This document shows positions 46,101 through 54,423 of a DNA stretch of 64,000 bases, in pieces. Each line of letters begins with the position of its first letter. Position 1 is the stretch's first letter. Origin of the DNA: Bog-105 sp965277855 (GTDB lineage Bacteria > Acidobacteriota > Terriglobia > Bryobacterales > Bryobacteraceae); the NCBI GenBank assembly GCA_965277855.1, contig OZ255847.1, positions 6,200,001 to 6,264,000 of the forward strand. Direction: 5' to 3'. The notes under the pieces are model-generated. The model had not been told where the DNA came from. It was given only the letters and a program-made list of their open reading frames with translations, and did not search any database. Both the position numbers and the translations under genes were made by a program.

Positions 46101-46334
46101 CGAATCGCCGGGCAGAATCACACCCGCTTTCGAGAAAGCGCCCTCTTTCGTATCGAAGTGCAGGCCCATCATCCGGTGCTTTTCGTCGGGCCCGTGGCAG
46201 GTAAAACAGTTGTCGGAAAGAATGGGACGAATCTGGCGGTCAAAGTTGACCGAAGGCGGCGCGGCTCCCGCGGCAATAACGAGGCTCGAAGCCGACAGAG
46301 CAAGAACCAGAAGGCGAAATCTCAATGTAACCAC
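43188..46334 (-). CDS. PSD1 and planctomycete cytochrome c (DUF1549/DUF1553) protein with a LamG-like domain
   Basis: A 1048-residue exported protein. A signal peptide (LLVLALSASSLVIAAGA) is followed by a haem-binding domain with CFTCH (43-47) and the PSC1 pattern RQIRPILSDNCFTCHGPDEK. Next is DUF1549 (RNPIDQFVLAKLTKEGLTPT, HYGERMTMQWLDFARYADTH). A LamG/concanavalin-like insert carries PFSIAMWVKPDGPSG. DUF1553 is at the C-terminus (TLAKWLVDPANPLTARVAVN, and MYTFWKRSVPYPSLNVFDAP). It is cotranscribed with the DUF1501 gene. It is probably periplasmic or surface, linking a single c-haem to carbohydrate binding. Biochemical function is unknown. The start is GTG at 46334. Confidence 0.92.
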   Translation of the reverse strand: MVTLRFRLLVLALSASSLVIAAGAAPPSVNFDRQIRPILSDNCFTCHGPDEKHRMMGLHFDTKEGAFSKAGVILPGDSAHSKMYLRVSNPNIAMRMPPVSSGHKLTDVQIQLVKQWIDEGAKWETHWAFVVPKREEPPVVEQKAWVRNPIDQFVLAKLTKEGLTPTPEADKQTLLRRVTFDLTGLPPTAAEEKAFLEDNSPNTYEKVVDRLLASPHYGERMTMQWLDFARYADTHGYHIDSAREMWIWRDWVIQAFNHNMPYDEFTIDQIAGDLLPHATQAQIIATGFNRNHMINFEGGAIPEEYQNEYIVDRIEATSTTWMGITLGCARCHDHKYDPLRQKDFASFGAFFNSVKEKGLDGYKGNAVPFLQMPDSKQTAMKTLLLDTIKQKDEQIAASQLKWEQEQREVPVSDLTAGLKAEYTLNDSLADRLTPSESAKVVSGKLPFVPGRVAQAGDFDESPHVSLGKAGAFSSDAPFSIAMWVKPDGPSGMAILQKYEGSPKTGAGYEVAFDYCHKDNCNLIVRLAEKGLGSGLEATSLEGAKLGEWNHVLVAYDGSRKARGIQIFVNGRNVKTTVSHDNIASISFGKGEASIGNKNWGTPFKGQLEDVRFYGRRLYASEAYQLGVLNAVHSVLEVAPERRSDEQKKWLEAYFLKEVGNPEERQLGTDVATLKRGVDELNREIPSTMVMADLDKPRDSYVLLRGDYRMRGDKVDPNTPAVLPPLPKDAPRNRLTLAKWLVDPANPLTARVAVNHFWQMYFGLGIVKTSEDFGSQGDPPSNQQLLDWLATEFVQNKWNVKAMQRLMVTSATYRQGSKVTPELLEKDPENRLLARGPRFRLPAEMLRDNALAVSGLINTKIGGPSVSPYQPKGLWEEMAFGGNYSAQTYVQSHGDDLYRRSMYTFWKRSVPYPSLNVFDAPDREKCTARRSVTNTPLQALTLLNDPTYVEAARAFAQRDLLTGGTTTADRIRYAFRRATGREPSPKEFDILQGLYKKEITHYDSNPAAAKKLLEVGESKHDPKLNPSELAAWTLVASTILNMDETITNN

Positions 46335-46479
46335 CCGGAATCCGAATTACTAGCTGCCGAGATTATATCGAGTTAGTCATCGCCTTTGCAAAAGCCGGTC
46401 TTGTCTCATACAAGATGAGCCTGAAAGAAAGGTTTGATTCTCACACAAGATGAGCCTGGAGGAGCGGATAGGCAAGCTG

Positions 46480-46945
46480 AGGGTTGAAGATCAGCGTGCA
46501 GCAGGCAGAGAAGTTGAGCCCGGAACAGATCCGGGCATTTTTAGCAGCCAGCGAGGATGCGGCGCTACACCTCGCGCCGATGTAGAACTGTTGGCGGCGG
46601 TGGACGAGGCGCATGTTAGGTTGAGCGGCCGGCCGGCCGGCGCATCCTAGAGAGGGAATATCGGGAGTACGGCAAAGCACAGCACGCAATGGATGAAGTC
46701 ACGCAATGGAGGGTAATGGGATGTGCAGCGCAAATCGGCGAGGCGTCGCTGCTGTCGGTGCTGCAGCAAATGCGCGCCTGCGGCAAAGTAATAACAATGG
46801 CTTGGTAGAGACCGGGAATGGCGCGATGATTCGCGAACAGATGGGGCTGCGGCCACAATCGCGGCGCAGGCGGAAGCGATTTCAGGCTTTTACCGGGAGC
46901 ATTTCAACCAGTACGTAAATCTGCATCGGCCCGGGATGGAAGGCA
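46480..46945 (+). pseudogene. Integrase-catalytic-domain transposase, heavily decayed
   Basis: Fragments of one rve-type transposase are found in several frames. They include LSPEQIRAFLAASED near 46515, LLAAVDEAHVRLSG near 46588, RRILEREYREYGKAQHAM near 46642, NGAMIREQMG near 46817, and FYREHFNQYVNLHRPGM near 46890. These follow the order seen in integrase-type insertion-sequence transposases, with stops and frameshifts between them and large parts missing. No terminal repeats were recognised. It is a scar of an old insertion between the PSD1 gene and the acetyltransferase gene. Confidence 0.6.
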
Positions 46946-47055
46946 GAGGAAACCTAAATGCAGTCCGCCTCGGACTCTCTTCAGGCTCATCTTTGGATTG
47001 GAAAAACACCTGTGTCAGGCCATTGACAGCGTAGTCCAGGTTAGGCTTGGTACTC

Positions 47056-47559
47056 ATGGTGCGGCGCTGTGAGGAGCAGGATTTTGAGTCGGTATTGGCC
47101 ATCATCAACGATGGCGCGCAGGCTTATGCAGGAATCATCCCGGCCGATCGCTGGTCAGAACCGTACATGCCGCGCGAGGAGCTGCGCCGTGCCATCGATG
47201 AGCGCGTGGCGTTCTGGGGATACGAAGCTAGCGGAGTGCTGGTAGCCGTGATGGGCCTTCAGCACGTGCAGGATGTGAACCTGATCCGGCACGCTTATGT
47301 GCGCACAGGCAGCCAGAAGCTAGGGATTGGAGGGCGCTTGCTTTCTGCGTTGCGGAAGATGGCGCGCGGGCCAGTGCTGGTCGGTACCTGGGCGGACGCA
47401 GTTTGGGCTATCCGCTTCTACGAGAGATACGGATTCAATTTGGTCGACCAAGAAGAAAAGAACCGGCTACTCAGGAAATATTGGGGTGTGCCCGACCGGC
47501 AGATTGAGACCTCGGTGGTTTTGGCCGATGCTGCCTGGTGGGCAAATCGACCAGATTAG
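47056..47559 (+). CDS. GNAT-family N-acetyltransferase
   Basis: A 167-residue acetyltransferase. The acetyl-CoA loop is SQKLGIGGRLLSALRKMARG (R/QxxGxG/A pattern), followed by VLVGTWADAVWAIRFYERYG and FNLVDQEEKNRLLRKYWGVP, the usual C-terminal half of the fold. The acceptor substrate is unknown. The ATG at 47056 is preferred over a TTG at 47047, with AGGTTAGG upstream. It is convergent with the DUF1385 gene, overlapping by 4 bp at the stops. Confidence 0.88.
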   Translation: MVRRCEEQDFESVLAIINDGAQAYAGIIPADRWSEPYMPREELRRAIDERVAFWGYEASGVLVAVMGLQHVQDVNLIRHAYVRTGSQKLGIGGRLLSALRKMARGPVLVGTWADAVWAIRFYERYGFNLVDQEEKNRLLRKYWGVPDRQIETSVVLADAAWWANRPD

Positions 47560-48554
47560 GCAATCACCAGCACGCCGCCTTGCGCTTCTTCCAGCTGCAT
47601 GGCACGGTCGAGAGCATGGATCGCCACGGCGGTTTGGTGGTCGGAAGGCGGCTGGGTAGTAACACGCTGGAGCCACAGCCCGGGACGGGTCAACAGGGCC
47701 ATCAGACCGCGCTGGCGTTTAGCGGCATATCGGATGACTTCGTAGCTGAGGCCAACGATGAATGGCAAGAGCGCGATGCGCGCGGCGAACTTGCCCCAGA
47801 AGTTATCGATCGGTAGAAAAGCATAGGCGATCATCGCAACCACGAGCACGACGACCAGAAAACTGGTGCCGCAGCGCGGATGCCACGTGACAAAACGCTG
47901 CGCGTTTTCGACGGTGACCGGCTGCCCGGATTCAAAATTGAAAACCACCTTATGTTCGGCGCCATGATATTCGAACACACGGCGCATGTCCCTGGTTCGG
48001 GAGAGCAGCAGCATGAAGCCGAGAAAGATTGCGATGCGGAGAGTGCCGTCGACCATGTTGATGGCGAAACGTCCACTAATAGCTTGGAAATGGTGGCCGA
48101 GCTGAGTGGCGAGATACAAAGGCACGAACTTATAGAGACCGATCATGAACAACAACGAACAGGCGATTTGCAGAATCATGAGGCCTGAGCCCGAGTGCTT
48201 CGTTTGCCCGATTGGTTTTTCCGCAGGCTGATCGGTCACGCCTTCGAGCGCGCATTCAGCAGAAAACTTCAAAGCCTTCATGCCGAGCCACATGGCGTGG
48301 CCGAGCGTCCCGAGGCCGCGAAAAACCGGCAGCTTGAAGATCGGGTATTTGTCGGAAATGCGCTCTAACGGACTTTCTTCCGTCACTATCTCGCCGTTAG
48401 GCTTGCGCACAGCCACGCAGAAGCTATGGGGCGACCGCATCATGACGCCCTCCATCACCGCCTGGCCACCTACGAGCGTAGTTTCCTCCCCGTTTTCAAG
48501 CACGGGAAGTAACTGAATATGCGTGAAGAGACGCACAAAATTGCGCAAATTCAA
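47556..48554 (-). CDS. DUF1385-family membrane protein (YqhQ-like)
   Basis: A 332-residue protein of the DUF1385 family. The signature VGGQAVMEGVMMRSPHSFCV is near residue 28, followed by PVFRGLGTLGHAMWLGMKAL. Four or five membrane helices follow, and between them lies MRRVFEYHGAEHKVVFNFES and TWHPRCGTSFLVVVLVVAMI. The last third ends with SYEVIRYAAKRQRGLMALLT and WLQRVTTQPPSDHQTAVAIH. The family is widespread in bacteria and its function is unresolved. The start appears to be a TTG at 48554 with GGAG upstream. It is divergent from the glycosidase gene. Confidence 0.88.
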   Translation of the reverse strand: MNLRNFVRLFTHIQLLPVLENGEETTLVGGQAVMEGVMMRSPHSFCVAVRKPNGEIVTEESPLERISDKYPIFKLPVFRGLGTLGHAMWLGMKALKFSAECALEGVTDQPAEKPIGQTKHSGSGLMILQIACSLLFMIGLYKFVPLYLATQLGHHFQAISGRFAINMVDGTLRIAIFLGFMLLLSRTRDMRRVFEYHGAEHKVVFNFESGQPVTVENAQRFVTWHPRCGTSFLVVVLVVAMIAYAFLPIDNFWGKFAARIALLPFIVGLSYEVIRYAAKRQRGLMALLTRPGLWLQRVTTQPPSDHQTAVAIHALDRAMQLEEAQGGVLVIA

Positions 48555-48601
48555 GAAGGGAGACTCCAGTTCGAGTATATCTTGCCTAGGGGGCCATTCG
48601 A

Positions 48602-50287
48602 GTGAACATAAGTGCGAAATGGGGCTGGCTAGCGGGCGTGATGCTCACGGCAACACTCTACGGTGCAGGTCCGGCATTTTCCATCTCAGCCGCTAAAGTG
48701 CCTGTATACGATTTCGTAGAAGTTAAAGCAACAGTTCAATCGAACTCAAGCAACCCTTTTGTAGACAATGAGTTCAAGGGGGAACTGCAACACTTAGATG
48801 AAGCCGCGATTGCCGTGGAAGGATTCTGCGATGCCGCTGACGGTTCGCTTTATCGTATCCGGTTTCTGGCGACTAAGCCGGGGATTTACCGCTACCGCGT
48901 AACCCTCCGCGTCAACGACCATGAGACCCGCTTTCAGGGAACATTTGAAGCAGTGCCGAGTGGCCGCCGCGGTCTGGTGCGCGTGGATGCGCAGCACCCG
49001 TTCCACTTCATCTGGGAGGGCACAGGCGAGCATTATTTCTGGAACGGGCTGACGACCTATGCCCTCATGGGCTGGCGAAATGACCAGGAAATTCGAGACA
49101 TCATCGATCGTGCCGCTCGTTTCAAAAGTAACCGGCTGCGGGTGTCCTTAAACGGGCCGAGGGTCAAGGATGCGTCGCGCTGGTACGAGCCGGTAAAACC
49201 ATCGTCGGAGTTTCAATTCCTGTTTGGACCCTGGAGTATGCGAGGCGAAAGCGTCGATCCAATTCGCGATCCCCGATGGGATGTAAACCGCTATGACGTG
49301 GCGTTCTGGCAAAAGTATGAACGGATGGTGCGGTACGCGCGTGAGAAGGATGTTGTGATCTCGGTGATTTTTTTCCTGGATGGAGAGGATGCCGGGGCGG
49401 ACCCGTTTGGGAAGAGCCGGGCATTTGGCCCGGAGGAGAAGCGCTACTACCAGTACGCGGCGGCGCGGCTGGCGGCGTACTCGAACGTGATGTGGGACGT
49501 GACGAATGAATGGCACCTGTTCCGCAGCGCCTGGTGGGTGCAGGAGATGGGGAGCTATCTGAAAGCGATGGATCCGTGGAAGCATTTGATCTCTTGTCAT
49601 GGCCGGGGTGATTTTCCCTGGAAGGTTTCCTTTTGGCCGGATTTCGCAATGTTTCAGCTCTGGGACGAAGACGGGGGCTATGAAGCCATGTTGCAGCGAA
49701 GAACCGCGCAGGCGGATACAGGACGGCCGATGCCGCAAATCAATGAAGAGTATGGCTATGAGGATCACTACCCGGTGAAGTGGGGCGGCAACCGGAGAGC
49801 TCCGGCGAGATCGGCGGACAACCGGCGGCGGCTGGCCTGGGAGATTGCCATGGCGGGGTGCTATCAAACGACCGGGGAGCGCGCCAACGGAGGAAACGGC
49901 AGCCATTTGCCGAGCCCGGGTGGATGGATCAATGGAGGCTTCGATGGCTCGATGCGGATGCTGGTGGGCTATCAGCGGATGGTCGACTTCTTTACCTCGG
50001 TCGAGTATTGGAAGTTAGCGCCCATGCCGGGTGTCGGCGGCGGGAACCTCCGGGTCTTAGGGGAACCGGGGCGGCAGTATGTCGTGTATTACCAGGACGC
50101 TGCAGCAGCAGGCGCGGGTTTGAGAGTCGAACCAGGAAACTATACGGCGCGTTGGTATAACCCGCGCACCGGCGCATGGACTGAGGGGGCCGCCGTGCGA
50201 GTGAGTAGCGGCGTCAAATGGAATGCGCCGGCAGCGCCGGGTGAGGGAGACTGGGCACTGCTTTTGCGCGCGGGCGATCGGTTTTAG
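48602..50287 (+). CDS. Exported DUF5060-containing glycoside hydrolase
   Basis: A 561-residue secreted enzyme. A signal peptide is followed by a DUF5060 beta-sandwich (VYDFVEVKATVQSNSSNPFV, and GIYRYRVTLRVNDHETRFQG). A TIM-barrel domain begins HPFHFIWEGTGEHYFWNGLT. It contains VMWDVTNEWHLF, with Asn-Glu as likely acid/base, and PMPQINEEYGYEDHYP, with Glu as likely nucleophile. This is the architecture of DUF4038/GH140-like apiosidases and related enzymes acting on plant cell-wall glycans. A small C-terminal beta domain (PGNYTARWYNPRTGAWTEGA) completes it. The substrate is not decided. The start is GTG. Confidence 0.85.
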   Translation: MNISAKWGWLAGVMLTATLYGAGPAFSISAAKVPVYDFVEVKATVQSNSSNPFVDNEFKGELQHLDEAAIAVEGFCDAADGSLYRIRFLATKPGIYRYRVTLRVNDHETRFQGTFEAVPSGRRGLVRVDAQHPFHFIWEGTGEHYFWNGLTTYALMGWRNDQEIRDIIDRAARFKSNRLRVSLNGPRVKDASRWYEPVKPSSEFQFLFGPWSMRGESVDPIRDPRWDVNRYDVAFWQKYERMVRYAREKDVVISVIFFLDGEDAGADPFGKSRAFGPEEKRYYQYAAARLAAYSNVMWDVTNEWHLFRSAWWVQEMGSYLKAMDPWKHLISCHGRGDFPWKVSFWPDFAMFQLWDEDGGYEAMLQRRTAQADTGRPMPQINEEYGYEDHYPVKWGGNRRAPARSADNRRRLAWEIAMAGCYQTTGERANGGNGSHLPSPGGWINGGFDGSMRMLVGYQRMVDFFTSVEYWKLAPMPGVGGGNLRVLGEPGRQYVVYYQDAAAAGAGLRVEPGNYTARWYNPRTGAWTEGAAVRVSSGVKWNAPAAPGEGDWALLLRAGDRF

Positions 50288-50443
50288 TGGGCGTTGAAGG
50301 TGGCCTGATCCAGCTCTGTGTCGAAAGGCCATGGTCGATGTAGCGCGTGTAACCGGCCGGTCGCTGCGTCCAGATGAGAGTACCCATGGCCCGGCGGGCC
50401 GCAGAATCGGATGAAAGTCACACTCGCCATTTTGAATCTCGCC

Positions 50444-50767
50444 CTAACCGCAAAATGCCAGTGTGCCTCTCGTGGAACAGGCGCTTTCGCCTGTCACCGT
50501 AGCGCTGATCTGCCCCGGGGTGACCGCGAAGATCCCAAAACACCTCTGCATTCCACAACCGTGACTTTCAACAGGAGCAGGTGAGACGCCGCCGTTCTGC
50601 AAAAGGCTCCAGCGAACTTGTTGCGGATAAGTTTGCGCTACGTCATGCAGGCAAGTTTGAGTGGGGCAGGGCAGCGCCACCGGCTGCCAGCCTGATGGCT
50701 CGTGACGAAACACCACGCGGACGCCTGCTGCCGAGTCCACCTGCTTGACGACGCCCGCATCACGCAC
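50444..50767 (-). CDS. Small hypothetical protein, possibly with a frameshifted signal peptide
   Basis: A frame of 107 codons beginning VRDAGVVKQVDSAAGVRVVF, with six Cys in its C-terminal two thirds and no known domain. Just upstream a different frame encodes ATLALIAFSLAFLSRAEC, which looks like a signal peptide. The two parts may be one secreted Cys-containing protein separated by a one-base shift near 50770. Without that correction the start codon is GTG at 50767. It lies between the glycosidase gene and the dehydrogenase gene. Confidence 0.35.
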   Translation of the reverse strand: MRDAGVVKQVDSAAGVRVVFRHEPSGWQPVALPCPTQTCLHDVAQTYPQQVRWSLLQNGGVSPAPVESHGCGMQRCFGIFAVTPGQISATVTGESACSTRGTLAFCG

Positions 50768-50838
50768 TCGGCGCGAGACAAAAAAGCCAGACTAAAAGCG
50801 ATTAGGGCAAGCGTCGCAACCGTTTCATGCGCGGGCGG

Positions 50839-52404
50839 CTAAACGACTTTTTCGGCGATGGATTTCGCTTGCGTGAATTGGAGCAGGTAATCGGGTCCGC
50901 CGGCTTTGGAATCAGTGCCGGACATGTTAAAACCCCCGAAGGGATGCGCGCCGACCATGGCGCCGGTGCATTTGCGATTGATGTAAAGATTGCCCACGAA
51001 GAACTGGCGTTTTGCTTTTTCGATTTTGGCGGGATTGGTCGTAAACACGGCGCCGGTAAGGCCGTATTCGGAATCGTTGGCGAATTCCAGCGCCTGGTCG
51101 AAGTTCTTCGCTTTGGTCACGGCCAGCACGGGGCCGAAGATTTCTTCCTGGAAAATTTTAGCTTTGGGCTGGATGTCGGCGATGACGGTAGGTTTGAGAA
51201 AATACCCTTCGCCCTCGGCCGCCTCCCCGCCTGTGACGAGACGGCCTTCTTTCTTGCCGGTATCGATGTATTTGAGGATGGTTTCTTTGGCGCGGGCGTT
51301 AATAACGGGGCCCATATAGTTCACTAGTTGCTCGGACGGACCGACGGTAAGAGTCTCGGCTCTCGCCTTTAGCTGAGCGAGGAACTCATCGTAAATAGTT
51401 TCGTCGACGATAGCGCGCGAACAGGCGGAGCATTTCTGGCCCTGATAGCCGAAGGCGGAGTTTAGGACGCCTGTTACCGCTTGCTCGAGGTTGCATTCGC
51501 GATCGACAATGATGGCATCTTTACCACCCATTTCCGCGACCACGCGCTTGATCCAAATCTGCCCTTTGGGTGTTTTGGCAGCGAGTTCGTTGACGTGCAG
51601 TCCCACTTCGCGGGAACCGGTAAAGGAGACGAAGCGGGTCTTCGGATGCGAGACGAGAACGTCGCCGATAGCCGCGCCGCTGCCCGTGAGAAGGGAGAAT
51701 GCCTGGGCCGGAACACCGGCCTGCAGCATGACTTCGGCGAATTTAGCGGCAATCGTCGGGGTGTCGCTCGAGGGCTTGATGACGACGGTGTTGCCGGTAA
51801 CGAGAGCGGCAGTGGTCATGCCTACTAGAATGGCGAGGGGAAAATTCCAGGGTGGAATGATGACGCCGACCCCAAGCGGCAGATAGACAATTTCGTCGCG
51901 CTCGCCGGAGAGTTGCACCAGGGGATCGGGATGAGCGAGTTTGAGAGCCTGCCGCGCATAGAACTCGCAGAAATCGATCGCTTCGGAGACATCGCCTTCG
52001 GCTTCGGCCCAGGTTTTGCCGGCTTCCACAACCAGCCACGCGTCGAATTCGTATTTGCGCTCTCGAATGATGTCGGCCATGCGCAGCAGGTATTCGGCGC
52101 GTTCCGCCACGGGCGTGGAGGCCCAGATGGGAAAGTACGAGTAGGCGCGATCGACGGCATCGCGGGCATCCGCTTCGGATCCTTTTGCATGCAGGCCGAC
52201 AACTTCGGAGGGCCGCGACGGGTTGACGGATTTCAATTGCTCGCGCGACTTGCGGCGCTCCCCGGCGAGCAGCAGATCGTATTCTTTGCCGAACTCGGCT
52301 TCTACTTTGGCGAGCGCCTGATTGGCGGCTGTAATGGCCGTGGGCTGGGTGAAGTCGGTATAGGGCTCGTTAAGGAACGGCGCCAACTGGGTTGCTGCGG
52401 ACAT
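50839..52404 (-). CDS. pruA: L-glutamate gamma-semialdehyde (delta-1-pyrroline-5-carboxylate) dehydrogenase
   Basis: A 521-residue NAD-dependent aldehyde dehydrogenase that oxidises glutamate semialdehyde to glutamate, the second step of proline breakdown. The N-terminus NEPYTDFTQPTAITAANQAL and the motif PLGVGVIIPPWNFPLAILVG are typical of the stand-alone P5C dehydrogenase group. The general base Glu is in VVAEMGGKDAI (near 290), and the catalytic Cys is in FGYQGQKCSACSRA (near 323). The C-terminal anchor loop AHPFGGFNMSGTDSKAGGPD is also characteristic. No proline dehydrogenase is in the window. The start at 52404 (MSAATQLAPFL) lies 7 bp after the YtxH gene stop; a GTG at 52428 is open in frame but would overlap that gene. 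Confidence 0.93.
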   Translation of the reverse strand: MSAATQLAPFLNEPYTDFTQPTAITAANQALAKVEAEFGKEYDLLLAGERRKSREQLKSVNPSRPSEVVGLHAKGSEADARDAVDRAYSYFPIWASTPVAERAEYLLRMADIIRERKYEFDAWLVVEAGKTWAEAEGDVSEAIDFCEFYARQALKLAHPDPLVQLSGERDEIVYLPLGVGVIIPPWNFPLAILVGMTTAALVTGNTVVIKPSSDTPTIAAKFAEVMLQAGVPAQAFSLLTGSGAAIGDVLVSHPKTRFVSFTGSREVGLHVNELAAKTPKGQIWIKRVVAEMGGKDAIIVDRECNLEQAVTGVLNSAFGYQGQKCSACSRAIVDETIYDEFLAQLKARAETLTVGPSEQLVNYMGPVINARAKETILKYIDTGKKEGRLVTGGEAAEGEGYFLKPTVIADIQPKAKIFQEEIFGPVLAVTKAKNFDQALEFANDSEYGLTGAVFTTNPAKIEKAKRQFFVGNLYINRKCTGAMVGAHPFGGFNMSGTDSKAGGPDYLLQFTQAKSIAEKVV

Positions 52405-52411
52405 AACGAGC

Positions 52412-52696
52412 TTAGAGCCGGTCCTCAATAGTTTTTTCGGCTATTTTGCGGCCCCGTTCAAAGAGCTCGGCCGTTTCTTCGGCGATCTCACGGCCGCGTT
52501 CGTAGAGTTCGCGTCCACGGTCCACGATATCCTGGCTGGATTCGAGGATCGATTTGCGGCCCTGCTTGGCCTGTTTCCTGATGACGCGCCGGGTGCGTGC
52601 GCCGGACTGGGGGGCAACTAACAGCGCAACGGCGCCGCCCAGGAGAAGACCTCCGACAAACCAGCCGATGAGAGCGCCACTATTTTCGCGTTCCAT
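52412..52696 (-). CDS. YtxH-domain protein
   Basis: A 94-residue small membrane protein: one N-terminal helix GALIGWFVGGLLLGGAVALL, then the YtxH signature APQSGARTRRVIRKQAKQG, and a long charged amphipathic helix with ELYERGREIAEETAELFERG. Such proteins are linked to general stress in other bacteria, with unknown mechanism. It lies directly upstream of the dehydrogenase gene on the same strand and is probably cotranscribed with it. Confidence 0.85.
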   Translation of the reverse strand: MERENSGALIGWFVGGLLLGGAVALLVAPQSGARTRRVIRKQAKQGRKSILESSQDIVDRGRELYERGREIAEETAELFERGRKIAEKTIEDRL

Positions 52697-53079
52697 GATT
52701 CTCCTTTGCTTTCATTTTATGCACGTGGCCCCGCAGAGTAGGCTTCAGCCTGCCGTAGCAGAAGCGGCGATCTAGCCCGGCGCGACTGCGACTGTCTCAA
52801 ACCAAGCTAAATAGCCTGCCATCTTCGCTTGTTTCCTTGCTCCGAAAACTCCGTTTTCGGGAGCAAAGTTTGGTGCCCTGCCGTCGCCTCGCGGTCCTTC
52901 TAATCCTGCGGTATCGATTCGAGGGGAGTGACCGTTGCTCCAGGCAGGTACTGTGAATTGAATTTTCTAAGACCACTACGAATCTGCGTCCTGTCTTCGC
53001 TGGATCTCAATGCATGCCAAAGACCGAGGAGCGCTGGCCGTTGCGAAAACTAAGGTTTATGCACGAAGAAATTCGGAAA
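52697..53079. other. Intergenic stretch with a repeat-like string
   Basis: No gene is seen. At about 52737-52755 the string GTAGGCTTCAGCCTGCC resembles the ends of the MITE-like repeat at 41.5-41.7 kb. ATAGCCTGCCATCTTCGCTT near 52811 also resembles its right flank. This may be a solo remnant of the same repeat family. Further on, TTTGCTCCCGAAAA-like inverted strings (52840-52870) form a short hairpin, CTCCGAAAACTCCGTTTTCGGGAG. Confidence 0.4.
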
Positions 53080-53721
53080 TCACTTCATGCGAAGCGCGCG
53101 CAAGGAATCAATCGATACCGCCCGCCGGGCTGGAAAAAATGTAGCGCACATCATTACGATCGCAACGCCTGCGAGTGCCGCGATGCAGGCGATCGGATCG
53201 GCGGAACTTAAGCCGAATAACATCGAGTGCATCGTTCGGGCAAGTGCAAACGCTATCGGCAGACCGATGCCAAAGGCCGAGCAATGCCAGGAAAGCGCTC
53301 TCGCGTAAAACCATTCCAAGCATCTCCCGGCGTTGAGCCCCAAATGCCGTTTGTAGGCCAATCGGTGGTTCGCCGGCTGACGCTGTAAGAGATAGTTCCA
53401 TAAAGTTCGATCAACACCAGGAACATCGCCAAAGCCCCAACATATCGACAGACGCACAACGAGCCGTTCCTGCGAGATCGTCTTCTCGAATTGTCCTCGC
53501 TTTGTGGTTGAAGTCTCCAGAGGCAGTTTTGGATCAATCCCGTGAACGACTTTCGTGGCTGCGGCGAGTACCATGTTAGGACCGCCCAATGCTTGGGTAT
53601 ATCGCCTGTTGCGAGACACTCCCACAATCGTGTATGTCGATTTTGGATTGTCAAAAGAGGCGATTTGATGGCCCAAAGGGTTCGAACGCGGCAGATAAGG
53701 GGCCACTACACCAAACGTCAA
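53080..53721 (-). pseudogene. ABC transporter permease (MacB/FtsX-like) C-terminal remnant
   Basis: Parts of one permease are spread over three minus-strand frames. These are SFDNPKSTYTIVGVSRNRRY with VVHGIDPKLPLETSTTKR in one, ALAMFLVLIELYGTISYSVS in a second, and FGAQRREMLGMVLRESAFLA in a third. GIGLPIAFALARTMHSMLFG and FFPARRAVSIDSLRALR return in the first. This is the C-terminal half of the large orphan permeases abundant in Acidobacteriota. At least three frameshifts are needed and the N-terminal half is gone, so it is non-functional. Intact relatives belong to MacB-type mechanotransmission transporters. Confidence 0.8.
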
Positions 53722-53821
53722 AAATCGTACGCTAACGTGCCGGGGCTGAGCACAGCCAACATCCGGAAGGCGCTTTTCGTTATCAATTCATGATCTGCTC
53801 AGAGAGCACATAGAGTTTTGC

Positions 53822-54301
53822 TTATTCAGTGTCGCCGGGATCTTGCGCCATCCATCCGGGTGTATCGAAGCTCTTTGGCAAAATACCAATCAACGTCGTA
53901 AGGTGCATCTCCATGTTTTCGAGTTGGGCGGTTCCGATCTGCTTTTCCCAGCGACCGCGCAACTCATCTAAAATGGCTTCCCCTGTTCGTAAGACTTCGA
54001 ACCCGAGAGGAGTGACTTGAAGGCGCTTACGACGCGCATCAATGGGATCGGCATCCCGAGCAACGTATCCACGTTCCTGGAGCACGGTAATCGTCTTTGC
54101 GGCGGCCTGCTTTGAGACCGAGAGGCGTCGTCCTAGTTCCGAAGCGTTGTCTGCGCCGGCGGCAATGGCCCGCATCGCGAACTCATGGACAGGACGAACG
54201 TCGTTGTAGCCGCGATTCGCTAATTCTTCAATCGCAGCATCCACAAGCGAGCGAAAGCCCCCGAGGAGAAGATGAGCGAGACCTGCGCCTGAAGAAGCCA
54301 T
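53822..54301 (-). CDS. MarR-family transcriptional regulator
   Basis: A 159-residue winged-helix regulator. The HTH lies in NASELGRRLSVSKQAAAKTI, followed by TVLQERGYVARDADPIDARR and KRLQVTPLGFEVL, the wing of the family. The start is set at MASSGAGLAHLLLGGFRSLV (54301); the frame is open to 54367. It is divergent from an alpha/beta hydrolase gene, with two inverted-repeat sites in between (54363-54377 and 54387-54413). By the usual logic of such pairs it represses the hydrolase gene, and perhaps itself, until a small ligand binds. The ligand is unknown. Confidence 0.9.
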   Translation of the reverse strand: MASSGAGLAHLLLGGFRSLVDAAIEELANRGYNDVRPVHEFAMRAIAAGADNASELGRRLSVSKQAAAKTITVLQERGYVARDADPIDARRKRLQVTPLGFEVLRTGEAILDELRGRWEKQIGTAQLENMEMHLTTLIGILPKSFDTPGWMAQDPGDTE

Positions 54302-54386
54302 ATCAAGAGAGTAGAAAAGTATGCGGAAAAGGACAACAAGGCTGTCGAAAGCGCTCGACATCGACAACCAAGTTGGCTATTCTTGT

Positions 54387-54413
54387 GATGTAGACAACAT
54401 GGTTGTCTACATC
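54387..54413. promoter_or_regulatory. Perfect 12-bp inverted repeat, likely MarR operator
   Basis: GATGTAGACAAC-ATG-GTTGTCTACATC is a perfect palindrome with a 3-bp centre. It ends directly at the AGGAGG of the hydrolase gene (54414-54419), so a bound dimer would block transcription or translation start. A degenerate copy, GACAAC-CAA-GTTGGC, is at 54363-54377, centre to centre 30 bp away. Confidence 0.8.
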
Positions 54414-54423
54414 AGGAGGGCTT

